Shown here: positions 25,751-37,577 of the stretch, in pieces
Layout: the number at the start of each line of letters is the position of its first letter
Numbering within the stretch: the first letter of the stretch is position 1
Notes under the pieces: generated by a model
What the model was told of the DNA's origin: nothing
Databases searched by the model: none
What the model saw: only the letters and a program-made list of their open reading frames with translations
Assembly: GCF_000004075.3 (NCBI RefSeq)
Contig: NC_026657.2
Span: 10,416,001-10,480,000 of the forward strand
DNA from: Cucumis sativus
Taxonomy: Eukaryota; Streptophyta; Magnoliopsida; Cucurbitales; Cucurbitaceae
Length of the DNA stretch: 64,000 nucleotides
Direction: 5' to 3'
Made by a program: the position numbers and the translations under genes

Positions 25751-26513
25751 GATTTTGATTGGGGAATGATTCCTCTGGTCCACATGAGGAGGTTATTTTG
25801 GGAAATTCACATGTTGGTTGTATGGACAAACAAAGGTCAAAACTTGTTTGCAAAATGGGACTTTTCTTAATAGTAATTTCATCTCATCCACTTACGTCGC
25901 TACTCAAAGAATTATGAATATATGGGCTTGCAGAAGAAGGAGAAGAGGAGAAGAAAGAAAAAGGGAGAACAAGGAGAGAAAAAAAAAAAAAAAAAACAGA
26001 AAAAAAGCTAACTGTCATTTTCCCCCCTTTGTATTACAGAAACTGTGATCCTCAGCTTCACGAGATTCACACATTAATTTTTTGAAGTTTCTACAACATT
26101 GTATTTTGAAGGTTGCAGCATCTTGTTCCTGTTCTTCTTCTCTTTGTTTTTGGAAGTTCCAAGAGTTTTCTATAGTGAATACTTGGTTCTATTGCTTTAG
26201 AGTCTATTATTTTAAATTAAGATTGACTCTTCTTTGCTGATGCGTCTTATGAATTTGATAGCCCACCATGTCCTGTTCTTAATGCTCTAGAGATCATTGA
26301 GTTTTTAACTTGTGAGTGACCATAATAGGAAATCTGGCTTTCAGGTTTGATTTTTCAATGATTTGGGTAACTGCATAACTGGTTTGAAAAGTTTCAGTTT
26401 GGGGTGTTGTTTTAGTGGGAGTTTGCTAAAAGAAAATGTGTGGCACCTACTAACTGTCTGTGTTATTTCATTTTCTTGTCTGATACATGGCAGGATTGAT
26501 TGGAGAGGAAATA

Positions 26514-29500
26514 ATGTCTTCCTTAATGCATGGATCACTGCTGCAAACTATAGCAGATTGTGATCAAGGATTGTTGAGGAGGGGAAAGTACCATTTGGGT
26601 CATACCAATCTTCTCAAAGAAAAACATTCATCTTTGAGGGCAAACAGAGGTGGTAAGGGTAAAGGTATTTGCTGCCAAGATTTGCATATCAGTAGTCCAA
26701 AGCCAGAGAGACATGAGCCTTCCAACCGTCACGGTTCAAGAGCTGATGCAGTCCTCAGTCCTGTTATACCTACTACCAAAAAGGTTGCTATATATGCTCT
26801 TGTGTCTTTTGGTTACTCTTTTCATATCGTAAGTTTTTGGTGGCCATAGTTTATAGCCCCACCACCTAAGTTCTTACCATATTTGTCAATTTGATTATTT
26901 TATTGAGTTGTAGTATCCTGTCAGGTTCTTTGGAATGCTTAGCTTGTAAGATGTATATTCTCCTTATGATGTGCAATTTACCTGGTTTTGATTCAATTTC
27001 TTGTTTGAACAGAGAGTATTCACTTTTGGAAAAGGAAGGAGTGAGGGTAACAAGAGCATGAAGTCCTTGGTAAGTGCTTCTAGAACTTTTCAGATCACTT
27101 TTCCATTGTAAACTGGTAAGAAATGCTTCAACCATAGAAGATATCTTTGAAACAAATGTGAAGAGCCTTATAGCTATAAAATCACAGACAAATGCTTGAG
27201 TAGTTCTTGGGTGTATTAAAGTATCCAGTGATACCAGAATGTTCACATAGATTCACACTGTTGTGCTACAGTTGGGAGGGAAGGGAGCAAACCTTGCTGA
27301 GATGGCAAGCATCGGGTTGTCCGTTCCACCTGGACTCACCATCTCAACTGAAGCATGCCAAGAGTACCAGGAAAATGGAAATAGATTACCAGATGGCTTG
27401 TGGGAAGAGATACTGGAAGGATTGGAAAGTATTGAAAAGGACATGGGAGCTGTTCTTGGAGATCCTTTAAAGCCTCTCCTTCTCTCGGTTCGATCTGGTG
27501 CTGCTGTAAGTGATCTTCCCCTTTGCACATTCGCTGTCTGTTACAAATATCAGCTACTACACCATTGACAGTGTTCGTTTTACTTAATGTGAATGGCAAT
27601 ACTCATGCGAAAATGAGGGTGGGTAAGTTAGACTATGATTTAACAGAGTAGGCCATTGACAGTGTTCATCAGTGACCATGAAAAATTAAACATGGAGAAG
27701 TTCAAAGTTGGACTGTGATATTGAGAAAATGTTAAAATCGTAGAAAATGATCTAAGATAATACGCAAATGATAGTTTCAAAATCATCATGACTACTTTTC
27801 TTGTGTTGATGTCTAGATCTCAATGCCTGGAATGATGGATACTGTCCTTAACCTTGGATTAAATGACGAAGTGGTTGCTGGATTAGCTGACAAAAGTGGA
27901 GAGCGCTTTGCTTACGACTCTTATCGGCGCTTTCTAGACATGTTTGGAAACGTTGTAAGTGGTTCGTCCATAGCTGTTTTCTGATCTATGCCTTTTATTT
28001 TTCTTTCTTCTTCTTCTTTGATTATTTGATGATAGGTATCAAGCATTTTAGTTGAAAAAAGTCATGATACCAACTGAACATTTCATGTCCATTTGAAGGT
28101 GATGGACATTTCACATTCTTTGTTTGAGGAGAAGCTGGAACACTTGAAAATTGCAAAAGGAATTGAACTTGATACTGATCTAACCGCCTCTGATCTTAAG
28201 GAGCTTGTGGAACAGTACAAGGAGGTCTATGTCGAAGCTATGGGCGAAACGTTTCCTTCAGGTGCTCTCATCAGTAATTTTGCTTTGTGAGCATAGCAAA
28301 TAAGAAAGGCCTTCTGCCCGATCATCCTGCTATTGTTAGACTGTTCTTGCTATCAACACTTTTGTAATAATTTGCAGACCCAAAACAGCAGTTGCAGTTA
28401 GCTGTCAAAGCAGTTTTCAACTCTTGGGATAGCCCAAGGGCCAACAAATATCGAAGCATCAACCAAATTACTGGGTTGAAGGGAACTGCTGTGAACATTC
28501 AATCCATGGTGTTTGGAAACATGGGATCTACTTCTGGGACTGGAGTATTGTTCACTAGAAATCCAAGTACTGGTGAAAAGAAGTTATATGGAGAGTTCCT
28601 CATCAACGCTCAGGTTGCATTCACTGTCTTACTACCGGTTTAGAATGACTAATCTAAGTGTTTAAAAAGTTCTTTTAAGTGGAAAAATGATTTTAAACAC
28701 TTCGAAAGTCATTTGAAAAGCCCATGATCTTTGTTGTACTTCTTTTCTTATGTACTATGGAGGAATGTTAAGGACGTTCACTATTCCCTTGCAGTTGTAT
28801 AATCGTACTTTCTGAAAAAGAAAATCTGTTGCATCGTTTTCCTTTTCTTCTATTAATCAGGGTGAGGACGTAGTTGCTGGGATAAGGACACCTGAAGACT
28901 TGGACACCATGAAAGATCATATGCCCGAAGCTTACAAAGAGCTGGTTGAGAATTGTGAAATTTTAGAGAGACATTACAAAGACATGATGGTATTTCTATA
29001 TTAGTCAGAAATTTTCATACTGATGGCGATGCACTGTACTATGCCAGATCACTAAGCTGGAATGTTTCGAAAATTTTCAGGATATTGAGTTCACAGTCCA
29101 AGAAAACAGGCTATGGATGTTGCAATGTCGTTCTGGAAAACGCACGGGTAAAGGTGCAGTGAAGATAGCTGTTGATTTGGTGGATGAAGGACTTGTTGAC
29201 ACTCGTACTGCTATTAAGATGGTTGAGCCACAACATCTCGACCAACTTCTTCATCCTCAGGCATGGTTTTATTTGTCCTTCCATTTATCAGAGCTAAAAA
29301 ATTTTACACATTGGATGGTTATCAAAATAAGCTACAGCACCAATCCAAGAAATTGGGGGCCAAAATATCTCTGTACTTAGATATCTATTAAAAAACAAAA
29401 CAAGGATATCATTTTGTCTGTCTTGTCAAACACAAATTCCCCAGCATTTTATATCTGACCGAGTTCGGATGAATTTTTTTGGCATGAGTATGAGATTGTT

Positions 29501-32500
29501 TCGTTGTTGCATTTACAGCTACGTTTATACAGATTCTTACGTATCTTGTTATATCTGTTGGCTCAGTTTGAAGATCCCTCTGCTTATAAGGACCAAGTAG
29601 TTGCAACAGGCTTGCCTGCATCTCCTGGTGCAGCAGTGGGGCAGGTAGTATTCAGTGCCGACGACGCTGAAGCCTGGCATGCTCAGGGAAAGAGTGTCAT
29701 CTTGGTATGACCATGTCCATTTTCATTTTGACATATATGTAACTAAGTGGCACTGTTCATATGATTTTACAAAGTTTCAGTCTCATTTTCACAGCATCCT
29801 TCATTAATGTCTCATTTATGTCAATTCCTAATAGTGTTACTCAACTGAGATTGAACTCTATTTCAAAGTCGTGAACAGTCAACTAATAGCGATCACCCTA
29901 ATAGTACTCTGACCTCATTCATGGCTGTGACTTGTAAAGGTAAGGGCAGAGACCAGCCCAGAGGATGTTGGTGGCATGCATGCTGCTACTGGAATTTTGA
30001 CAGCTAGAGGTGGAATGACTTCTCATGCTGCTGTGGTCGCTCGTGGATGGGGGAAATGCTGCGTTTCTGGTTGTTCAGATATCAGAGTAAACGACTCTGC
30101 GAAGGTCAGTCCTTTAACCCTTTTCTTCTTTTTCTTAGAGGTGGTACGAAAAACAACAAAAGAATGAACTGGATTGTGAAGATTACTTCATAACAATGCA
30201 GGTTCTTGTCATTGGAGATTTGGTAATCAATGAAGGTGACTGGATATCCCTCAATGGCTCTACAGGTGAAGTGATATTGGGCAAGCAGCCACTCTCTCCT
30301 CCAGCTTTAAGTGGGGATTTGGAGATCTTTATGTCTTGGGCTGATCAAATAAGACGTCTTAAGGTGCTTGATACTCTTTAGCATTTGATAACTCCCAACC
30401 AACTTCAAGTGATTGTGTTTTGTTTCTTCCTTCCAGCTAAATCTTTGATCATTCTATTCATTGATTGATATTTGATGCTCTTGAAGGTTATGGCCAATGC
30501 TGACACTCCTGAAGATGCTCTTACAGCTCGTAACAATGGCGCCCAAGGAATCGGGTTGTGCAGGACAGAGCATATGGTAATTTCATCCATCTGTTCTATT
30601 CACCTTTTCATCATAATCTAGTGGTATCGGTATTCTCACTTGAATCTTTCAATATGATAAATCCTTTTCTCATGTATATGGGATATTTCAGTTCTTTGCA
30701 TCTGATGAGAGGATCAGAGCTGTAAGAAAGATGATAATGGCAGTTACGGTCGAACAAAGGAAGTCAGCTTTGGACTTGTTATTACCTTATCAAAGATCCG
30801 ATTTTGAGGGAATTTTCCGAGCAATGGATGGTACTTCCTCTCTCTTTCAAGAACTTGGTTTTGAAGCCTTTCGAAAAGATGGCATCAAACTTTCTGCCTA
30901 CTGTCTTGTAGTTCCTTGACATGGTATAAACAATATCGTATGTTTTTGTGATTTTCGTTTTACAATTTCAGGTCTTCCAGTGACTATTAGACTGTTGGAC
31001 CCTCCACTCCATGAGTTCCTTCCAGAAGGGGATCTGGAAGAAATTGTCAAAGGACTAACTGCAGAGACTGGAATGAGTGAAGATGAAGTGTTTTCTAGAA
31101 TCGAGAAGCTCTCGGAAGTTAACCCAATGCTCGGTTTTCGTGGTTGTAGGTACGATATGTCATAAATAAACGGAAAAGATCACCGGTAAGAAATAACTAT
31201 GCCATTGCAAATTTTATCCAAATAGTTTCTGATTGTTTCTGAAAACACAGGCTTGGGATTTCATACCCAGAGCTGACGGAAATGCAAGCTCGTGCTATCT
31301 TCCAGGCTGCTATCTCAATGAGCAGTCAAGGAATTAAAGTTTTGCCTGAGATAATGGTTCCATTAGTTGGAACACCACAAGTACGAACTGTTTCTTTCTG
31401 TTATTAATGTTCTGATAAACATACTTTTTTTTTTTTGCTTTAATTGAGTTTGACAACACGGAAGATCTTGTTGAATTATGCTCAAGTTGACAAACATACA
31501 AGTTTCTTCTGTAGAGACAATTCAGTTTGCATCTTCACTGATCCATGTACATGTATTCAAACGAGTTCTTGTGCTTATTCTATATTTAGGAATCGAAACA
31601 TAACATGTCAGCTAAACTAGAAGAAGAAATGCAACCTTTTTGTACAATAACGGCTTGCTTGATGACAGGAACTTAAACATCAAGTCAGCTCAATTCGCCG
31701 TGTTGCTGAGAAGGTGTTCTCAGAGATGGGTTCCTCCATAAGTTACAAAGTGGGAACCATGATTGAAATTCCTAGAGCTGCTCTGGTTGCAGATGAGGTA
31801 TTATAGAATGTGCAAACTCTGCTCTATGCATTCTAGTTTTAGACCATCAACCAAATCCTAATGGAACATTCAAGAAATAGTTACCATATATACAAAGTGG
31901 GACCATGATTGAAATTCCTATATCTGAAAACTGAAAACAATGTCTATCAGATTGAAATCGAACTAACTTAGCATGAGACTATTCAACAAAGCAGTGTAAG
32001 AATTGGAAATGTCAAACAAGAAAGTGGAAGGCAGGTCAATTAACTGAAGACTCTATGGTAACTGAGTGATAGTTCATGAAATTCAATAGATGGACATGTA
32101 AAAAGAAAAATAGTACAAGGACTAATAAGTTAAACAAAATACCACAAGGATCCAATAACAAAGTAATGGAAGAACATACATGATAGATAGATTGTTCAGC
32201 CTACAAGAACTCTAAACTCTAGGAACTGCTGCTGTGTTTTCTGACAGATTGCAAAGGAAGCAGAGTTCTTCTCATTTGGGACCAATGATCTTACACAAAT
32301 GACTTTTGGATACAGTAGAGATGATGTTGGCAAATTTCTTCCTATTTATATATCCCAAGGAATTCTGCAAAATGACCCCTTTGAGGTCAGTGTTATTTTT
32401 CAAATGTATCCACTGTCTCTTTTTCTTGAAGAGAAGTTAGTTTTACAAGTGAATTGGATGTGTATTTGCTTTGTGGCAGGTGCTTGACCAAAAAGGAGTT

Positions 32501-33473
32501 GGGCAACTGATCAAGCTAGCTACAGAAAAAGGGAGGGCAGCTAGGCCAAGTTTGAAGGTACCTTTTCCTATAAATTCTTAATGTACTATTCTCCTCTTGT
32601 CCGAAGACTCGGTTAATACTTTGTTAACGACCACGTAAATCTATGTGTTGATTTACCTTCCTCTTTTCTGTTTTTTATTTGTCGATTCCATAATAACAAA
32701 GATATTAATGAGAAAGAGGTTAATACAGGTTGGCATTTGTGGAGAACATGGAGGAGAGCCTTCATCTGTTGCATTCTTTGCTGAGGCTGGACTTGACTAT
32801 GTTTCTTGTTCTCCTTTCAGGTTTGATATTTCTTTTTACGACTTTAAAAGTTTCATCGAGTTGAGTCCTAAACTTGAGTAAGTAGAAGAGTTCATGATAT
32901 TTTCAAAATCAGGCTAAAAATTATCTCGGGGTTCCCTTTAGTAACCATTTGGATTTTGAAAATTTAGCTTATAATCATACTTTCATGGGTAACCATTTTT
33001 TGTTTGTTTTGCTTTTCATTTTCTATTAATACGTTGAAAAGCCTAACCAAAACTTGAAAACTAAAAGTAGTAGTTTTCAAAAACTTATTTACTTTTTAAG
33101 GTTTAGGAAATCAAACAAAATAAAGGCCATAATACAAAATCTCAAAACTTGGAGAAAACAAACGTTTAATGAAAGTGGTATATATACGACTCTAATATTG
33201 GAAAACATCTTCAACACTCTTTTTCCATCGTTTACCATATAAGAAGTATTCAACAAATGTCAAATCTTGAATAGAAACCATTGTATAGTACTAAACGTTT
33301 TTTCATTTCTACGGAACAAACAGTCAATACTAAATAATTACTAATTTTTCTGCTTAGTCAAAATGCAAAATTGGTGGAATGACATAGTTATTTTCCCTCT
33401 CATTGTTGTTGTTTGCATTGCATATAACAGAGTTCCGGTAGCAAGATTGGCTGCAGCCCAAGTTGCTGTTTAA
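26514..33473 (+). CDS. PPDK: Pyruvate, phosphate dikinase, chloroplast type
   Basis: PPDK interconverts pyruvate + ATP + Pi and PEP + AMP + PPi. Twenty coding exons close into 962 residues, the usual length: 26514-26783, 27013-27069, 27272-27505, 27817-27954, 28099-28261, 28378-28613, 28861-28989, 29081-29260, 29567-29704, 29940-30104, 30202-30363, 30487-30576, 30692-30830, 30972-31149, 31251-31380, 31669-31797, 32248-32385, 32480-32557, 32729-32820 and 33431-33473. Exon 1 encodes a Ser/Arg/His-rich plastid transit peptide. The N-terminal ATP-grasp domain starts [12 protein letters not shown] and [11 protein letters not shown]. The phosphocarrier block [19 protein letters not shown] holds the catalytic His (about 544) and the Thr (about 542) phosphorylated by the PDRP regulatory protein. 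The PEP/pyruvate barrel has [49 protein letters not shown] and the catalytic Cys (about 945) in VSCSPFRVP. One intron, after 29260, appears to use a GC donor. The gene appears fully functional. Confidence 0.97.
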
Positions 33474-34615
33474 GAGGAAGAAGATTGAAAGATACCAAAT
33501 TGGGATATAATTAAGTTTGTGGAGTTGTAAATAAGAATTTATTTGTTGGATAAAGGAAAGATAAAAAGGGAAACCTTCATAAAGTTTAATAAAGGATACA
33601 AATACTTTATAAAAAAAAACGGGGGAATAAAAATATTGTATAGATATTAGAATGTAAAAGAAAAAAAAAGTTGTTTTTCTCTTTGTCGACCATTTAGTTA
33701 TATATGACATGTAAGATTCAAATGTGTAATAATTTAGTCGTTCTATTTTCTTCTTCCTTTAGATCTCTTTCATGTATTTCACCTTTGACGATGAGTACAA
33801 TTATGACAAAAAATAGGATAGTTTCTTCTTCTTTTGACAAAGTGATGATTGATGACAATATATGAGCTTTTTCAAAATCAAAAAATGAACCAAGTGAAGG
33901 TAAAAGCCAAGCATCGAACAAGAAAGAGAGTAAGATTGAGAAACTAAACTAGAAAATGAACCAAAACCAAAGCAAAAACAAAAACGCAAGCGAAAGTATA
34001 AAAATAAAAAATTTGAACAAAAGATTAGAATTTATTGTTGGGTCCAATTTTAAGTTTTCAAAAGATTTATATGTTAGCATATAAATATTGGAGAAATTGT
34101 ATAAAATGACAAAAAGAGAAATGTCCGGCTTATGACACATTTTTTTCATATTGCGAATATGACAAATATGACTGAGTAATTAGTGATATTAGAAATTTAT
34201 CGGAAGATTATCGATTTTAAATTGCTACTTTTACAATTTATAAAATATAGAGACATGAGCTCGATTATCATAATTTTTTTTTGTTATTTTTGCAAACGTT
34301 TAACAATAATCATGAGTTCGATTGAATAGGAAATTGTGATATATTTTCTAAAATTTTTCTCATTTTTTTAATTACAAATAAATTTTCAATAAAATATCAT
34401 ACATACGAAATAATTTTTTTAAAAAAAATAAAAATTAAAGAAAAGTTTAGATTAATAATTAAATTATATTTAATCTACAAAATATGGAACAGTGAACCGC
34501 TCCTTCTTCTTCTTCGATCTGCCGCCATAGTTGAGTTGCAAGCTCTGTCAAAAACCCTAAAATCCCTAAACCCCATCACTTCATTTTCAATCAATTCATC
34601 ACCATTGAATTCGGA
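33474..34615. other. Intergenic region, PPDK to SpoU methyltransferase
   Basis: This is AT-rich DNA holding the PPDK 3' UTR at the left and the promoter of the methyltransferase gene at the right. The last 100 bases before 34616 are GC-richer and resemble a 5' leader. No gene was seen. Confidence 0.6.
33588..33593 (+). terminator. Polyadenylation signal candidate for PPDK
   Basis: AATAAA lies 115 bases after the PPDK stop codon in AT-rich 3' sequence. Confidence 0.4.
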
Positions 34616-34829
34616 ATGGGGATCGAAAGCTACGTTGTGGTGCATAACATAGCCAAAAGGCACAACGTTGGCACCATGGCCCGAAGCGCCACCGCCTTTG
34701 GCGTCTCCGAACTCATCCTCGTCGGCCGTCGGGACTTCAACGCCTTTGGTAGCCATGGTTCTACTTCTCATCTCCGCTTCCGCCATTTTCATTCCCTTCT
34801 CGACGCTCAAACTTTCCTCAAGGTTTTGT

Positions 34830-34861
<32 letters not shown>

Positions 34862-36483
34862 CTTTCGTAGTAATGTAATCATGGGTTTGTTTTGGAATTT
34901 GAATTGTGTTCTTCGGTTCTGTAGGAGAAGGATTGCGATATATGTGGTGTGGAGATCACTGACAACGCCGTGGCTGTCAATCAGCATCCTTTCAAGAGGA
35001 GCACTGCTTTTCTTCTTGGAAACGAGGTTGGTTGTTCGTTTTAGTTTTATTGGCTTTTCATTGATTGTGATCTCTATATTCTTGTATTGGAACTCCCTTG
35101 TTTGATCTGTCCCTATCTATTTCCAGGGAATTTCTGTACGCTGTAACTCATAATGTTGAATGAATAGAGTTGTTTTCTATATGCTGCAGTCGGTTAACAA
35201 GTTCCTAATTCAGTTGATACTTATGACTTAAGAACATTTTTATCTCCTCGAGTTGATCTTGAGGTGGGCTAAACATCCGCGAGACTAGTGGGGTTGGCCA
35301 TGAGTTATATAATGTTAGGAATGAGCTTTGCTAGCATGGTAAAAAATGATAATTACTTGATAGTTTCTCTCGCAATAATGTTTTCTATAATGCTAATGCA
35401 CTATTTTTCCACCTTTGAAATGATGAAATTAGGACCTATTATGGCTGGCATTGTAGATCTCTTGCTTTATTGTAGGATCTGTTGTCTGGACCGAATTGGA
35501 TCAACATCATTTCGAAATTAATTTGACACTTTTCAGCTTTGAGTCACCCTTTTGATGGTTATATGCACGTTGTTTTTAGGGAACAGGGCTTTCTGCTAAA
35601 GAGTGTGCGATCTGCGACTTCTTCGTCTACATCCCACAATATGGTGTTGGCACTGCGTCTTTGAATGTAACTGTAGCTGCTTCCATTGTCCTACATCATT
35701 TTGGTGGTAATGATCCAGACCTTTGCATTTTGATCTCCCTCTTTTGAGTTTCTTTTGCGTACATGTCTAGTGTACATCACCTGTAAGAATTATGAGTCTC
35801 TTTTGCGTACATGTCTACTTTTGGTTTTTACCAAGCAAAACTGTGAGTATTGTAAAATTATGAAATCTATGAAAGGAGGACTATAGGAAGAAACATACGT
35901 ATATCTTAGAAGTTGGAACTTAGAAGAATAGTTGTTTGATCTAATAATTTTTCCCATTTCTCCTGAGTCTTGAATCAATTCTTCATGCTGGAAAATGATC
36001 CCTTCAAGCTTAAACTAAGGAAACTGTGTCCTAGGAATTACTATGGCTGAGTTGAATTGAATAATGTGGCAGTTTGTACTGGCGCACATAGTTGATTTTG
36101 ATGGTGACCATCTAGGTAGATGGATCCTCTCACATGTTTCTAGTGTGCATATATTGAGATTTAAGTGAAAATCGAGTAAGTTATGTCTTATTTGATTTAA
36201 TGGAAATGATACTTGTCTCTTTCTCTAGACATAACTTTAAATTTGTGTACTGTATTTTTCAGTTTGGGCAGGATTTCCTGAAAGATGTCGCGACGGTAGC
36301 AAATTTATAGTGGCTGAAAGACCAGTCAGACAGGTCAAGCGGAATTATTGCACTGAAACAGAAGAATCTATTATGGAAGAGCGTAAATCCAGGAGGGAGA
36401 ATGCTTCTAAAGGCTTCTTTGATGAGGGGATGATTGATGAATCAGCATCCAACCTTCTTGATACATTGTTTATTGATCAATAA
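34616..36483 (+). CDS. SpoU-family (TrmH-like) tRNA/rRNA 2'-O-methyltransferase
   Basis: A SPOUT-class, S-adenosylmethionine-dependent RNA ribose methyltransferase. Four exons, 34616-34822, 34925-35026, 35580-35706 and 36263-36483, give 218 residues. The three SpoU motifs are intact. Motif 1 is the N-terminal NIAKRHNVGTMARSATAFG. Motif 2, FLLGNEGTGLS, is interrupted by intron 2 between NE and GTG. Motif 3, IPQYGVGTASLNVTVAAS, forms part of the knotted SAM site. The C-terminus is charged and variable (ETEESIMEERKSRRE). No transit peptide is evident, so a cytosolic or nuclear location is inferred, and the target RNA cannot be told from sequence. The third donor could be TTTG|GTGG or GGTG|GTAA; the second gives HHFGVWAGFPER and is preferred. 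Intron 1 carries a TTTC microsatellite. Confidence 0.9.
34831..34859. repeat. (TTTC)n microsatellite in the methyltransferase intron 1
   Basis: About seven perfect tetranucleotide units, just downstream of the exon 1 donor. Confidence 0.9.
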
Positions 36484-37577
36484 TTGGAGTTGGGCATGTG
36501 GGTAGCTATTCTATTATCATATGCATCCAGAACGCACTGATGACCTTCAGGACCATTGTTGATTGGCACCATTACTGAAGGCATTCATTGCAGGAACCTC
36601 TTCTGGAGAGAAAGGAAATTCTTCTCCTTTGTCTTTTTCTTTATTATTCTTATCTTTGAATTTTCCTAGAAAGTCTGGAATTATATTTAGTTAATTAACT
36701 TGATGGCTGACTTGCCAAAAAAACATGGCCACATGGAGTAGGGTTGATTGAGGAAATGTAGGGTTGATAGTGCTATCTTTTTGTCAAAAAAACACCATGT
36801 ACATGTAACATGTTATGCATAGGAAATATCAAAATTTCTTTCTCTTAATGTCTGTTCACTTCTCTCTCTTGTCCGACCACCGACCCATTCCAACCCAGAT
36901 AGATCTATCTTCTTCTTCTTTTTTTCTTTTCTTATTTTTACACTTTTGTTACATGAGGGGACCCACCCACAACAACCACCTTGAGAAAGTTTAAGATTTG
37001 ATGAAGTATGATCATGGTCGCCAGAAACCAAAGCAAGCATTTTTTAATGAAAATTGGGAAATGATAGAAATCAAATTCAACTCAGAAGTGATGAAATTTT
37101 CGAAACTTTTTGTTGTACCTACCAAGGAAAACTTCACCACAGCTGGACTCAGACAGGGATGGTATCAGAAAAGTCTTCTCTCACATCGTAATGTCCTTTC
37201 TGAAACAGAGAGTTTTGTCATTCTCAAGAGTCAAGTTGAATTGGAAGTTATTTTTCTAAGTTCAGTGGAAGTAGTTGGTTCCCTTTTGGTTTATCTGGAA
37301 AAAAGGAGCTCAACAATACTTCACCATTGTCAACCTTATTCTCAAGTAATGGGGTAGTTGCTCCTTGTTTTTATGCTATCATGTTATGTTTCTCACTCTT
37401 CACACTGTAACTCCCTACTTTTTAGTTGGGCTGTTGGTGGCATCTCTATAGATGACCATATGACTTGCTGTGTCTCAAAGATCAAAGGGGAAACTTAGCC
37501 AATGCCCAGGTTATTTAATGAAGTTTTGAGATCTTTACTGTCATAAATAGAATTGAGAAGTCTTTCATTTTGCTAAA
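36484..37577. other. Intergenic region, methyltransferase to EEP-family gene
   Basis: It holds the 3' UTR of the methyltransferase gene and the promoter/leader of the following gene. An open stretch of 119 codons at 36998-37357 has no recognisable family and is more likely leader or chance. Nothing else was seen. Confidence 0.5.

Larger units (their letters stand above)
20530..26513. other. AT-rich intergenic region and PPDK promoter/leader
   Basis: Six kilobases without a supported gene. From 20.5 to 24.8 kb the sequence is strongly AT-rich with homopolymer runs and a tRNA-like SINE head at 22652-22745. The right end is the PPDK promoter, with two CCACGTGTC boxes (25441 and 25741). It also holds a purine-rich leader (about 25930-26000) and a probable 5'-UTR intron ending at the acceptor GGCAG (26489-26493), 20 bases before the PPDK start codon. 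Short open stretches at 23875-24168 and 24815-25093 match nothing I recognise. Confidence 0.55.

Noticed and set aside
36998-37357. 119-codon protein upstream of the EEP gene
   Set aside because: No recognisable family and no splice connection that extends the EEP N-terminus. It is probably promoter or leader.
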